64,000 nucleotides of DNA from Chrysopilus asiliformis (taxonomy: Eukaryota > Arthropoda > Insecta > Diptera > Rhagionidae), in contig OZ035961.1 in NCBI GenBank assembly GCA_964034945.1, forward strand, positions 45,124,184 through 45,188,183, in the 5' to 3' direction. The notes under the pieces were generated by a model. It was not told where the DNA came from and did no database searches. It saw only the letters and a list, made by a program, of their open reading frames with translations. The stretch's first letter is position 1; the number at the start of each line of letters is the position of its first letter. The translations under genes and the position numbers were made by a program. Of the stretch, positions 1 through 11,915 are shown one piece after another.

Positions 1-877
1 AGTTCATAATGCGGTGGTTGGTAATGTCAAAACATCATTTTTCATAAATTACCAAAGTATTCAGGAAATGCTGGAAAAAATGACAATTTAGTTGGAAAAA
101 ATGACATTTTTACACCAAAGAATAGAAAGGACAAGTTTGCCAACAACCAATTCAGATTTATGCCCAGTCATATCCTGGCTTTTAAGGGTAAACAATCGAC
201 AATACACACAAACTTATACAATGCGAATAAACTATCCAACTGAGAATGAAAACTGTGCAATTTGTTGTTCATTCAAGGGCGACTAAAATTGAAAAAGGAC
301 ATCGTTTAAAAGGAAACCAATATGAATGCGATTTTAGTTCAAAAGGATGCGCCCTTTTTTAAATTTCCCCGTACTTTCCGCTTGTTTTTTTTCGTAACAT
401 ACATCAAAACGCCTTTATAGAACACACAATTTAGTCTGAGGATATTTGGGTATAATTGAGAACGAACTTTCGTTTCATGGTGAATGAACTTTTTATGAAA
501 AATCATTGACTTGCGTGTAGCCAATTTGCCTGATCATTTATATCCGAAAAGGGTTCTTTTGCTTAACGAGCAAAGAGGGTAGTAAATTTATTGTAAATAC
601 CCTGATTTCTCTTGTTTAATCAGCTATTGTTGAGATTGAGTATTTAAGATAAATTCAAGTTTGATTTATAGGCATAGTTAAAGAAATGTTGTGGATGGTT
701 ACATTGCGATTTATATAATTCTCAGAATTCCTTTAATATTCCTTTAATGTGATCCAATATTTTAACACAGATATTTTGCATAAAACATTATTAAGGGTTT
801 TATAAAGCATTATTTTCTTTACAAGGTAGATATCGGTTTGCTTGTTTTTTTACATCTAAAATTTTAAAATAAAAAAT
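1..877. other. non-coding stretch, no gene recognised
   Basis: AT-rich sequence with only short chance open frames (64 and 61 residues) that match no family I know and have no splice or codon signature. It probably belongs to intron 1 of hedgehog, because hh exon 2 lies downstream on the same strand and exon 1 is not in the window. That placement is inferred. Confidence 0.5.
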
Positions 878-881
878 TTAA

Positions 882-1241
882 CACACTAACTGCCACGACA
901 GTTTTAAGCCTTTTTCGAATATTTAGTTGTCCGTCAAAAAGGCACTAAGAGAAAAAAAAAATTGAAACAAAATTATACCTAAATGTTATTTTATTACCAT
1001 AAAATGTGTGCAACTACAAAAAGTCGTTGCGGTTGCAGCGAACACTTTAACCCATTTTGGCCCAGCCTCGTGTTTCCATAATAGCAACTTTGACTTATAT
1101 GTGGTACCAATAATAATCCAAATTGCTCAACGTACTGGTCGTTAAACCGATCATTTGGGTCAAAATGGGTTAATAATTTTCATTGTGGCCTTGTGTACAG
1201 TTAGAAGTCAGGTCTTTTTGACTGACGTGGCAGTTAGAGTG
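882..1241. mobile_element. TTAA-target MITE (piggyBac-like), 360 bp
   Basis: The element is flanked on both sides by TTAA (878-881 and 1242-1245). Its ends are inverted copies: CACACTAACTGCCACGACAG on the left and the reverse complement of CTGACGTGGCAGTTAGAGTG on the right, with two mismatches. A TTAA target is the hallmark of the piggyBac superfamily. No transposase is inside, so it is non-autonomous. It carries a second, smaller TTAA element at 1051-1169. Confidence 0.75.
1051..1169. mobile_element. nested TTAA-target mini-element, 119 bp
   Basis: TTAA at 1047-1050 and 1170-1173 bracket a 119-bp unit with 13-bp inverted ends (CCCATTTTGGCCC and GGGTCAAAATGGG, one mismatch). Ends starting CCC next to TTAA are typical of piggyBac-type elements. 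It sits inside the MITE at 882-1241, so it inserted later. Confidence 0.7.
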
Positions 1242-1245
1242 TTAA

Positions 1246-2970
1246 GGATCCTTAATAACAGATTTTTTTTTATTATTCAATGAAAAAAACTACTATTCTT
1301 GTCATTGACCAGTTAAAAATGGCAATTTTTTAAATTTGACATCAACATCTTAGACTGAACGTTACACTTACCGACAGTTGGTCAGGGGTTCAATGGAGAG
1401 AGGGTGGGAATAAATTCTTCAAAAAAAAAAACTTGCCTGAAGAATTCTTTAACGAGCTAAGAAAATCACATTCCCACTCCATTGAATACGACAAAAGTTA
1501 ACAGGCGAAGGGTTTTGAAGACGGAGAGGCGTTAATTATATTCTTTTCTCTGGAAATAACTCTGTCTGTATAAAACATTGTAGTAGAATTGGTCGAGCAA
1601 TTTAAATATTTATTGATTTTTTTCTGCGGCTATTTGAGTTTATTCTGCATCTAAACATGATTTGATGGTTAAGTTCTTAGTTTGTAAGTTTTGATCAGAA
1701 CAGGGTTTTTGTCATATTCTCCCTTATTATTTAAACAGTATTTGTTCTTTAGTGCAAACAATTCATAGTTGTAAGACCTCGAGTCGATCTCTAACCCATA
1801 AATATATTTTAAAAATTTTATCACGATGAATTTAATAAAAAAAAATAAAAAAAAATGGTTTGACCAATTAAAGAGCACAATATTTTATAACAACGTTTCG
1901 CTTTTCCTATAGGTTACTCTTTGTAAACCACTCAATCGATTGGGCTGCCTTTTTCACAAGATTTTAGTTTTTTTTAACTAATAAGGTTCAAATTTTGTCA
2001 ACCCCTCTGCCTCTAAGCCGATTGGCCTGAAACTTTTTACACTTATGTAAGTCGATATGGATATATAGTGAAAGCTCCTTTCGTGGACATCTTGCACAGG
2101 GAATAGAAATCTTGACTGCTGAAGATTCCCCTATGGAAAATTTCATTGTATACAGAGAAAACATAATGGCGGGTGCCAAGTGCCATTTTATCGAACTCAT
2201 ACTGACACAAAAAATTGTCATTAAATTCAATGAAAAACCAGTTGAATCAACTAAAAAGTTTTGCTAACTTTACGACACCGATTTTTGTATTCTTTTAAAT
2301 GAAAAGTATTTAAGCCAAATGATTGATTTTTTGTCAGAGAAAGCAGCAACGCCACAATAAAGTAATCTCTCTTCTTGTTTATTATCTCTCTTCTGTATTA
2401 TTAGTGTATATTGATGAATTTATGTATTTATATGTTTATCTGTGGTAGCACTTAATATTAATTTCAATGTGGAAATATTTATTTTTATGTTCTATTAAAA
2501 CTATACGTGAATCATACATAAATTACGGAGACCAGAAATTTCAGACAAATTAATTCTCTTGATAAATGTGGTGGTGATTCTTTGAAAAAATATACCCCTC
2601 TTCATATTTGGTAAAAAAAGGGATTTTTGAAAAAATAAATTTGAAAATATGGGCATGAAAGTCTTCCAAAACATAACTCAAACAAATTTCTAGACGAAGA
2701 TATTGTGTTAATAACACCGATATAATGGCTTATACATTCAAAACAAATGCTCCGGTATTTGTTTTGCGCGCTCTGTCAGACAGTTAAATTAACTGATTGA
2801 ATTTTTGTTTTAAATACTTTTCATTTAAATAATTTTAGATGTATTTAAATAAAGTACAAGACATTTGTTTTAAATAACCGGCATTTTAAATGAATGGTTT
2901 GATATTTGTCTTTACTACTTTCTCTTTTAATTCAAACAAAAGAACATTTGATTTTGGACTATAAATGAAA
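1246..2970. other. non-coding stretch with an old repeat fragment
   Basis: No gene is recognised. Around 1985-2235 the wording 'CCGATTGGCCTGAAA' resembles the Helitron-like repeat at 34809-35323, so part of this stretch is probably an old fragment of that family. The rest is AT-rich with homopolymer runs. Confidence 0.4.
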
Positions 2971-2978
2971 AAAATTAA

Positions 2979-3103
2979 CCTATTGGAATTTCTTGGCTTA
3001 TAAGGGGGAAATTGGATGTGAAAACATCCAAAAAAATAATATAATATTTTTGTTATATTATTTTTTGTTTTTGCAGACCTATAAGCCAAGAAATTCCAAT
3101 AGG
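2979..3103. repeat. inverted-repeat element, family D copy 1
   Basis: Perfect 24-bp inverted ends (core CTATTGGAATTTCTTGGCTT on the left, mirrored by AAGCCAAGAAATTCCAATAG on the right) close a short AT-rich loop. The right arm and following bases to about 3165, including a stretch reading CATGAATCAGAAATGGTTCA, recur in reverse orientation at 33175-33345. This is therefore an interspersed family. No target duplication is clear. Confidence 0.6.
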
Positions 3104-3243
3104 ATTATTCATTGCTAGAAGGTCAAGAAAACCATGAATCAGAAATGGTTCAATGGTTTAACACGAAAAAAATAAATAAATCAAATGACGGTTCTTGATT
3201 CAACCACATGCCTGATTTCTCTCAGTGTATGAAGTTTTATACT

Positions 3244-3867
3244 ATGTTCACACCGACGCAAAATTACGTAATTTTGAAGATTTTCGTAATTTAGAACGAA
3301 ATCTTCCTCGAAATCACGAGATTTCCAGTACATTAACCAGTTTTCAAAATCACTAAAAGTATGCAATTTCCGCAAAATTAGGAACGAAATCAAGCAAAAA
3401 CAATGAATACAACCCTGCATCACTTATTCAGCTCTCTTCAGTACATCAGTTTTGAGAAGTTTTGACATTTGTGCTGGATTGGAAAGACGGAAATATAAGA
3501 AAAAGAAGCCGTGTTCCGCACGCGAAGAGGATATATTAGTAAACAACCTACGCGGGGCAAAAAAATGGACCTGTTTTTGATGCGATTAGATATGAAATGG
3601 AAAATAATTGTTTATTTTCATTACAGATAATTTCCATTGTCGTCTAAAGTGTCTAATTCTGTTTGCACATATTTGATCGATGTTTTGAATTGTATTATTC
3701 ATCATATTACTAAAATTCATAGTAATCCTACACGAACTTCCTCGATCCATTTTTGAACTAACGTAGTTGAAATGTCAAACAAAATTACTTTAACCTCTGT
3801 ATGAACACTTTGGTTTAAGATCTAAATCATTTCGCAAAATTACGTGATTTTGCGTCGGTGTGAACAT
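3244..3867. mobile_element. MITE with about 30-bp inverted ends
   Basis: ATGTTCACACCGACGCAAAA at the left end is mirrored by TTTTGCGTCGGTGTGAACAT at the right end, and the match extends inward with few mismatches. No transposase is inside. The target duplication is not clear (at most two bases), so the superfamily is not assigned. Confidence 0.65.
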
Positions 3868-4638
3868 TATCGATCAATTTGAATGTTTTGCCCCATTCGA
3901 AATTAACTTTGTGATTTTCTATGCGAATGCAATGGCATTTATCACAAAGCCCTGGGCACGTATTCAGGAACTCGAGTCGCAAATAAACTCGACTCGTATG
4001 TGCTACTCGGATAAAATTGAAAATGGGATTCTTGAACTCGGGCCGAGTATGACCAAATGTGTTGCCACCACGAAAATGAAATTTTATATGAAATTGTTTA
4101 AATGTGGCCAACTTCACTTAGCAAATTGATGTTCTAACCTAATTTCGTGGAAAGTGAAAACATCCCTTACTTGTGTCTATTGGGTTCAAAACGAATCTAC
4201 TCCATTTTTGAAAAAAATGAGATTACGATTGATTTTGTTTCCTACTGTTGGTTCCCACAACTTACTTAATCATGCGTTATGATCAAAACTGTTTTACACC
4301 GTTAAAAATCGGTTTGAAAATGCGGTTTAGTTTCAAAATGGTTCTATTCCTTACGTATGTAAGAATCAAAGCGAGCCTATTCCATTGAGTATCAAAGTGG
4401 TGCTATTCCCATTGCAACTAATAACCAAGGCAGAAAATATAATCAAAGTGAGTATTCTTGCATGAAATTATTTTAGCGCGTAAAGGTGAAAATTAAGAGT
4501 TTTGTTTTTAGGGAATGCAATACCGGAGGTAATCTCTACACCGGTAGTTCGGTATTGTAAAATGATAATACCGGGATCCCGGTATTGCTTTCACTATTTG
4601 TTTTATTATCATTATTTGTCATCATAGTTAGGGTGAAA

Positions 4639-5178
4639 ACATAACAAAAGCTATAATTGCCAATCTGGCAATTATTGAAAACCCGTATGGTGATATTCGT
4701 ATCATAATTTGAGCAGTTGTACCAAAATTTCTCTTTGAAGTCAAACTTTCCAATTAGATTTTTTAAAATTTATTCCAATCGGATTTTGATGTATGGGAGT
4801 TTTGTGTAGAATCATATCCTAAATAACTTTTGTTCTTGTACTTATTTGATAAGATGCACCGTTTTTGAGATATTCACAAAAAAAGTTTTCGTTCGTATGG
4901 GGGGTACCCCCCCTAATGGTCCATTTTTGCCCATTAACGAACTTAGCCTCGCATTTTACGAAAAACGAATCTGCGCAAAATTTCAAGTCTCTAGCTCAAT
5001 CCGTGCGCCCGCAGTCCGCGCCACAGACAGACAGACGGACAGACGGACGGACATGCAAAATTGAATTTTTTTTATCATTCTAAACACACTGGTGTAATTC
5101 ATTTTTGTGTGTGATGACGGGATCTTGGCGTTACAAACGCCAAGTTAATATACCCTTTGGTTTCACCATACGGGTATA
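4639..5178 (+). repeat. interspersed repeat family A, copy 1
   Basis: A roughly 540-bp unit starting ACATAACAAAAG, with a small hairpin (ATTGCCA-atc-TGGCAAT), a C-run GGGGGGTACCCCCC, a GACAGACGGA microsatellite, and an end that can fold (TATACCC...GGGTATA). The subterminal 13-mer ACCCGTATGGTGA is repeated inverted at the end. The same unit occurs at 19619, 22646, 23614, 32372 and 32934. Open frames across it are repeat translations, not genes. Confidence 0.8.
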
Positions 5179-5700
5179 AAAAACATTACTTGTTAAGAAG
5201 TTTACTGTGTAATAAATGAATAACAATAATATGAAGAAAGGGAAAACATTTTTTACTTGACTTGAATTGACTTGAATTTATTTGTTATGTTCAAAAGTCA
5301 TCTATTCCACGCTCATTATTTTCAAAGCGGTTCTATTACAAGGGGTTAGCGTCAAAGTGGTTCTATTCCAAATTAAATATTGAAATTTTGGAAAACCTAG
5401 GTGCTTCTGATTTATGACACTTATAATATTAGCTTTTATGATGTTGCACTTTAATTTGAAGATACAGAGATTTCGGTTGGTTGGTGCATACATTAACTAT
5501 AGCTTTTTCTGCATTATCTCGAAATCGCTTATAGTGGAGTAGACTCGTTTTGAACCTAATAGACACACTTGTTTTACATGAGGAAGAGATTCCTATGTAC
5601 GGAGAATATGGTTGCGAATTTCTGAAATGTTAGCGGAAAAATATTGATAGAATTTTGATTTTGTGAAGCAGTGCAAATTGTTGAATACGATTTTTTTACG

Positions 5701-5790
5701 ATGGAAAGTATAGCAGCTTTTTTGTCTGACGATAGTGATAGTAATGAAGAAAATATCCGTGCTCGTTACAAAGAAATTAGAGACAAGTAA
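5701..5790 (+). pseudogene. short ATG-led acidic fragment, possible transposase N-terminus
   Basis: A 29-codon frame begins with ATG, is rich in D, S and E (SDDSDSNEEN) and then R/K, and stops at TAA. Acidic starts like this occur in PIF/Harbinger nucleases, and the fragment sits inside the inverted-repeat element at 3878-6216, so it may be the remains of that element's transposase. The evidence is compositional only; it could be chance. Confidence 0.25.
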
Positions 5791-6669
5791 AATCCATTAT
5801 CATTACAAAATGCATTGTAAGTTTTGTGGCAGATGTTTCAAATGTGAAATTTATTGTATAAATAATTGATTCATAAGGCTATTTCGTTTGTCAAAAGATA
5901 GTTTCAATTTCATATTGACAAAAATGGATAGTTACTTCCCATCTAGATCACGCTCTTCTTCCATAACAAATATTCAAAAGTTCACTCGGTAGGCTAACCG
6001 TCACCGAATATTTACTCGCCATAATCTGCTCGTTTCCGAGTTCAAGAATTCGTTTTTGTCGCACTCGGCAAATATTTTACTCGGTACGAGTTCCCGAATA
6101 AGGGCCTTGTTTACGCTAAATATGTTCTCTGGGCCGAACTAGGGCTTTGTAATTAATGTCATTGCATTCGAATGGAAAATCACAAAGTAAATGTCAAATG
6201 TTGCAAAACATTCAAAAAAGACAGAAAAAATAATTTTTCAAAAAAATAAATTTTTTACAACAAAACTTTTTAGAATATACATTAAGTACTTAAACATATA
6301 AGTCTCCAGTGTCTGTTTATCGGTTTTTGGTATTTCTCTAAATTTTATTTTTGAATTGCGTACAATAGTTATTTAGTACACTCTAAACCAGATTTTACTG
6401 GGAGCCCAGTAAAAAGACAACCACGATGAAGTACAGTAAATTTTACTGTTCGTTCCCAGTAAAAAAAAATTACTGATCCTCCCAGTAAATATTTTGAGTG
6501 AGTCCCAGTAAAATATCCGCACTGGAAAACTGGAATATCTTAGGAAATTCGTAATATATTACTAGGAGCCCTAGTAAAATTTACTGGACTATCAGTAATA
6601 TATGCAGAATTTTTACTGGGAAATCCGAGTAAATTTTACTGAAACTGCAGTAAATCTGACCCTTTTTTA

Positions 6670-6985
6670 CTGCACTCCCAGTAAATTTTATTGGGAAATC
6701 CAAGTAAATTTTACTGACGCCGTAGTAAATCTGAAACCTTTTTACTGCACTCCCAGTAAATTTTATTGGGAAATCCAAGTAAATTTTACTGACGCCGCAG
6801 TAAATTTCAAACCTTTTTACTGTACTCCCAGTAAATTTTATTGGGAAATCCCAGTAAATTTTATTGGGAAATCCAAGTAAATTTTACTGACGCCGCAGTA
6901 AATTTGAAACCTTTTTACTGTACTCCCAGTAAATTTTATTGGGAAATCCAAGTAAATTTTACTGACGCCGCAGTAAACCTTTTCT
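6670..6985. repeat. 75-bp tandem repeat in the left subterminal region
   Basis: CACTCCCAGTAAATTTTATT recurs at 6673 and 6748, and with one base changed at 6823 and 6921. The spacing is 75 bp; the last step is 98 bp because a 23-bp piece is duplicated. Each unit holds inverted AGTAAATTT/AAATTTACT words. Since 75 is a multiple of three, the array stays open and looks like a repetitive protein, which I do not believe is real. Confidence 0.8.
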
Positions 6986-8867
6986 TCGTTTTTCTTCGAT
7001 CTAACGCAGAAAACTCTCAAAAATTTAAATAAAAAATATGTAATAAAAGTCGACATTCATTTCACAATACATTTAATAAAATCGTTGTATAATGCTTGTA
7101 ACAAAACGCTTACTATTTGTCTCTATGACAAGGTAAAAAATCGCTCCCGTATCCGGATTTCCCTGCAAAACTGAATAAGGCTGACAGAGTCCAGTGTTTG
7201 AAATTGTTGAATCAACATTCACGTCTTTCTAAGTAAAAACAAAAGAAAATAACTAAGTTAAATAACATTTTTTTAAATAAAATCAGGATATATAGTTTTT
7301 ATCCCTCTCAGAAACTCAGAAATTATTTAATTTTCTGAGACTTTCAACAATTAAAATATTGTATGGCTTTCCTAATACTTACATTTGAAAAATTTTTAAA
7401 TTAAGGATTTATTCCCAAGTTTTCCCTTATCTTTTTTTTATTGACGGATGACGTTATATTTCTCGATTCGAAGTGATAGGGCACATATAATTTTGAGCTC
7501 ATCTGAAAAAGATTTTGAATAAATATTTCGTATTTTATTTTCGTAACTATCTTTATATTACCATTAAAAAAAACCTTCACTAGAAGTTCCCAATTTTTTG
7601 AAGAAAAATTCTTTGTGGTTCAATATTTGTAGAAATGATTCGTCAGCTTTTTCAAAAAACAATTTGAAATCAAGTTTTATCTGAAAAACAAAATTATTGT
7701 GCATTAAAAAAACTAGTAATATAAGAAAAATTGTGAAAAATACATTCTAATATATTGCATTTGCAAGCCACTTTTATACCCCGCTCCTTGAAAAATTGCT
7801 TATTGGCAAAACATTGAAATTTAGTAAAATTATGAAAAAGGAAATTCGAGTATTTCCGAAAACTCCGCACTCAATACTATTATAAAATAAACAATCACAA
7901 AACGGAGCTAGAATAATGAAAAAAACGTTTTCGCATGCCTACCCGTGTTCGCAAATGAAACATGAAAATCTAATTAAGTTTTTCGTGTTAAAAATTCGGG
8001 ATAAAAAGTGTAGAAATTCACTTACCTGAGCACTTATCAACGATCTCCTGTTTAACTCCTTCCTTTTCGAGGAAAATTCTTAATTCTCGCACTTGTTTTT
8101 CACGCATTTCACTTGCGCACTGTATTAAAAATATCTGTCAACAATGACTTTCACTTGAAGAATGACGAGAATCTGGCTCTCCAAAGCTGATGTGTTTCGA
8201 AATTTACTCGGATTCCCAGTAAAATTTACTTAGAATCCCAGTAATTTTTTTTTCTCGTAAAAAATATTGCGTGACGTAAAAATTGTAGTGTTACCAGAAG
8301 TTGTAGGTTATTTTTTTGAAAAACTTTTCACTTGATCATTATGCGGTTGGAAAAAAATATTTTATTTACATTAATAAAAAAATTCTCGTGTGCTAACGTC
8401 GGAGAGATAGATTTAATTTTGATAGATACAAAAATAGTGAGACAAAAATACTGAGACAAAAATAGGAACAAAAAAAGTTTTGTAAAGTTTCTACACTTGG
8501 TGTCTAGTTACGAGTTGGAAAACGAAAAAACATCTAAAAGAGAATCAGTGGGTCGATTTGGTTAACATTTCTAAAAGATAGTTAGTGTCTGCTATTATTA
8601 TTATTGACATATTTTGTAAGGAAACATTTAACAACGTAAAAACTCCAAAGAAATTGCAAAAAAAATCGTGAAAAACCGCTTGAAAATATTCTAAAAGTTT
8701 AGAAAAAAATTTCAGGCTGATCTTTATGGTGCAACGTAATTAAAATAATACAAAAAATTGAAAAAAAAAAACAGGAAGCAATAAATGTTATGTAAAGGTT
8801 TATTTGCAATTATGCGTACAAAATTTAAAGCTGGTCACCCAAAAGCAAATCAAATAGAAAAAAGTGT

Positions 8868-9020
8868 TTACTGGGGATCCCAGTAAAATTACTGGGGATC
8901 CCAGTAAAATTACTGGGGATCCCAGTAAAAGTACTGGGATTCACAGTAAAAATTACTGTGATGCCTAGTAAAAATTACTGTGATGCCTAGTAAAAATTAC
9001 TGTGATGCCTAGTAAAAATT
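8868..9020. repeat. two short tandem arrays in the right subterminal region
   Basis: Three copies of a GGGGATCCCAGTAAAATTACT unit are followed by three copies of a GTGATGCCTAGTAAAAATTACT unit. Both are variants of the AGTAAAATTACT palindrome that fills the ends of the surrounding 3.36 kb element. Slippage amplification of subterminal motifs is the simplest reading. Confidence 0.75.
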
Positions 9021-9736
9021 TAGAATATTTGCGGTAACTTAAGTTTTTACTTTCTTATACGAAGTACATAGTAGGTGAGTCGATCACCAAAAATCAACTT
9101 TTGGTAAAAATCTGTGAGCAATACTGGAAGTTACGAAAACGGCGCCTTTTTAAAAATCAAAATTTCGTTTTTAGCAGTTTACTCCGAAACTATGTATTTT
9201 TCAGTAGTCTGATGATAACAAAGGTTGGGACGTAGATTTCGTATAAGAAAGTCAAGTGCTATTCGCATCAGATTTTTCTTTAGTTATTAAAGTTCGCACT
9301 CTTTTTTATATTTATATATCTTTTTAAAATATTAACAACTGTACGTTTCAGAAAACTACACGAAAATATATTTTTTTTAACTTAGTCGCATTACGTAACT
9401 AATACCATAACAGTTGCTTTACATGTTATCTTGAGGTTCTTACCTCATACACATCACGACAAATTTACTGGGATCAAACAGTAATGAGTCATAATCAGTG
9501 AGAAATTTTTGGAAGACTGGAACAATAAAATTTACTGGGACGAAATCAGTAATTTCCCAGCAATAGTTCACTTGATTTTCAGTAATTTTTACTGTTTTTT
9601 CAGTAATTTTTACTGTGTATCAGTAAATTTTACTGGGAAAACAGTAAAAAATAATTTTTACTGTTTTTCCCAGTAAAATCCCAGTAAAATTTTACTGGGA
9701 AATTTACTGGGAAAAGGCCGTCTGGTTTAGAGTGTA

Positions 9737-11115
9737 GGTGATAAAATGAATACTAAGGACGAAAAAATATATAAAAAAAAGATTTCCTGATTAAAGTGAA
9801 TAGGTATTTTGAAAGGAATATTTTGTTTGCTAACCCTTTTGTGTGTATCTTTGATATTTTGTTTAAGTAAATAAGGTTTAATTTATTCTGTTAAAAGCAT
9901 AAGTGATGCGCGATGATGCGGCATTGAAGTCTTTCGTTTTGGTTAAATGTTCTTCTGTTCGGTCGCCTCTTGTTTCTTTATTCCTCTGTAACTTGTTCTG
10001 GTCAATGTTTGATTTGTTAAGAAAACACCTAAAAATAGGCATATAGGTGGACTTATACCAATATAAGTCCGAAACTTTTTACTCAAATATGCAGTTGTTT
10101 TATTTTTCTTTCTTTCATTTTTAAATTTTTATTCTGTTGTTATTTTATTGTGTTGTTCCTACTTCTGTTATTGTGTTATGTTAGTTAGCAATTTATGTAT
10201 ACATTTCATGTTAACCTTTTCATCGTCGTAACCAGATGACCATAACACTTTTACAATAATCATTCACACGATGAATTTAAAGAATGGGATGAAATATTAT
10301 ATTTCTATGGATGATCTTCTCCCGTGCTTTTCTTGTCTTCAATTCTGTACGTTCTTTTTATTTGGTCATAATGGTGCTATAATGGCGAGATAGTTAAAGT
10401 AAATGTTTGTCAAATAAACATAAGACTTTGAGTTGGCGCATTTGATTTTTTTTTTTTTTTTGTATTTTTGGTGCGATGCCGCACAATATTTCTTCTCAAT
10501 GATGAAATGCGACTTCATATGCTATGACGGTGATCATAATAATCATTCTTATGATGAAGATGATGATGATTTAACGATGGTTATGGAGTTCAGGTGTTTA
10601 GATTTTAGTGAATGTGATGAAAAGTTTTTAACAAATATTTAATATTAAACATATCGATGGGTGGGTAATTGATTGGTGATAATAGTAAACAGAAGATAGG
10701 AGTGAAAATTGAAAATGAAGAATAATAAATTAGTGACTGGTTTTTATGTTGTTTGACAATCGGGCCAAAGGAATTTGGTTTTGTAAACTTTATGAAAACT
10801 GGTAAAATTGATGGTGTATATACATTTTGTATCATATGAAAAAAAACGACGGAAAATAATACTTTCGATTTTTTTATCTACGAATTAATTACTGGAATGT
10901 TATCTTGTAAACATTATCTATCGTGTAAGACTACATTGGAAAGTCGGACTAGGCCTCTTCAATTGAGGTTTCTAACAACTATCACCTAATTGAATTGCAA
11001 TATTTAAAAATTTGTTGTTGCAAACCGATAACAGGAATAGTCGTGATAACAGTCCAGACCAGTGATGTCCAGCTTACGTGTGTTGAATTACGACTACTCG
11101 GATTTTCTTTGTCTC
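9737..11115. other. non-coding stretch, no gene recognised
   Basis: AT-rich sequence. A GATGAT-type simple repeat near 10550-10575 gives a D-rich open frame (10433-10642) with no recognisable domain. I see no mobile-element ends here. Confidence 0.45.
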
Positions 11116-11118
11116 TTA

Positions 11119-11703
11119 TGCGTCGGTCACACGACGCTGTTTTGCCAGCGCTAGTGGCTGTTTGGCTGTTAGAGGCCGTTTCAGCAGCACCGTGTGAACC
11201 CTAGTGCGTTGCTACTACCAGCAGCAGCGTGATGATTTTAGCAGCGCTAGTGAAGTAGAGACCGTTCTACTTTGCCAGCGCTACTAGGGATCACGTGACA
11301 CTGTCAGATGGTTTCTGAGCTGTCAAAAGTCTTATTTTACGTTTATTTATTTAAATTTGTATGTTTTATTATAGAAAAAAAATAATATCACGGTATCATG
11401 GAAGCAAAGTGGAACGCAGACCAAATATTAAAATTTTTCGAAGTGTATGAAAAATACGAATGTTTATGGGATGCTTCTTCAGCGTGTTACTTAAAAAGAG
11501 ATGTAAAACATGCGGTACTGGACAGAATCCTTCATGAAAATCTTCCAGATTCAAATGTCAAACCACTGTTTTGCTACTAGCCAGCGCTACTAAAGTATAA
11601 ATCGTGAGAAATCTCTCAGTACGCTGGGTGCTGTTGCTATGTAGCCAGCGCACTAACCAACAGCAGCCAGCGGCTGGCAAAATAGCGTCGTGTGACCGCG
11701 GCA
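11119..11703. mobile_element. PIF/Harbinger-type derivative, 585 bp
   Basis: A TTA target duplication (11116-11118 and 11704-11706) flanks ends TGCGTCGGTCACACGACGCT and its near-complement AGCGTCGTGTGACCGCGGCA. The inverted match continues through TTTTGCCAGC with few mismatches. A 3-bp TTA/TAA duplication is the PIF/Harbinger signature. The interior holds a MADF-domain fragment (11398-11580), fitting the accessory protein these elements encode next to their nuclease. Confidence 0.8.
11398..11580 (+). pseudogene. truncated MADF/Myb-like accessory protein of a Harbinger element
   Basis: A 60-codon frame opens with ATG and reads MEAKWNADQILKFFEVYEKY, then ECLWD, then a basic stretch with conserved spacing. 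The pattern (an aliphatic helix, a Y/L-W-D core, then K-R-D before a second helix) is what MADF or Myb/SANT-like domains look like. In PIF/Harbinger transposons a second gene encodes such a DNA-binding protein, which helps the nuclease act at the ends. Only the first half of the domain is present before the frame runs into the right inverted end, so it is a deletion remnant. Assignment to MADF is from pattern, not a search. Confidence 0.5.
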
Positions 11704-11915
11704 TTATTGAGATAGTAGCGCAAAAAAAATTGCGACATGTGGGTTGGGCCACTCTTGCTCTCAACGCCTCATATATACTCGTATATACGCCTGGGTGATA
11801 GTGACGAGGCAAAAGGCGCGTATATAAAGCGCGAATTTTCGCATTATAGTGGTTTCAGGTTGCTGATCACGAATCTGATGTTGGAATTTAACAATTCAAA
11901 GCAAAACGTCCTATA

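Larger units (their letters stand above)
3878..6216. mobile_element. 2.3 kb fold-back element with long inverted arms
   Basis: The left edge (from TTTGAATGTTTTG, through ACTTTGTGATTTTC and ATGCGAATGCAATG) is repeated in inverse at the right edge (to CAAAACATTCAAA). Further in, GGGTTCAAAACGAATCTACT near 4190 is mirrored by GTAGACTCGTTTTGAACC near 5540. The arms are about 330 bp (left) and 680 bp (right), the latter with unmatched sequence. A family A repeat (4639-5178) has inserted in the middle. An ATG-led 29-codon fragment lies at 5701. The superfamily is uncertain. Confidence 0.6.
6379..9734. mobile_element. 3.36 kb non-autonomous DNA element rich in ACTGGG motifs
   Basis: Ends are inverted: CACTCTAAACCAGA at the left and TCTGGTTTAGAGTG at the right, each flanked by TA. 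Both subterminal regions (6395-6985 and 8868-9715) are crowded with TTTACTGGGA in both orientations. Two readings fit. Ends starting CACT with many subterminal repeats are known for CACTA/EnSpm elements. A TA duplication fits Tc1/mariner-type elements. No transposase frame was found in the central 1.9 kb. The open frames near 6600-7050 are translations of the subterminal tandem array. Confidence 0.65.

Noticed and set aside
4846..5083. Recurrent frame with IRCTVFEIF and GGTPPNGPFLPINEL, also at 19720, 22716, 23680 and 32578
   Set aside because: It recurs only because it lies in family A repeats, overlaps a second frame, and ends in the microsatellite. No domain is recognised and indels differ between copies.
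6581..7056. Overlapping repeat proteins FYWEIQVNFTDA on + and DFPIKFTGSAVK on -
   Set aside because: Both strands are open because of the 75-bp tandem repeat in a DNA element.
8868..9020. CRISPR-like array
   Set aside because: The repeats are contiguous tandem units without unique spacers, in a eukaryotic transposon.
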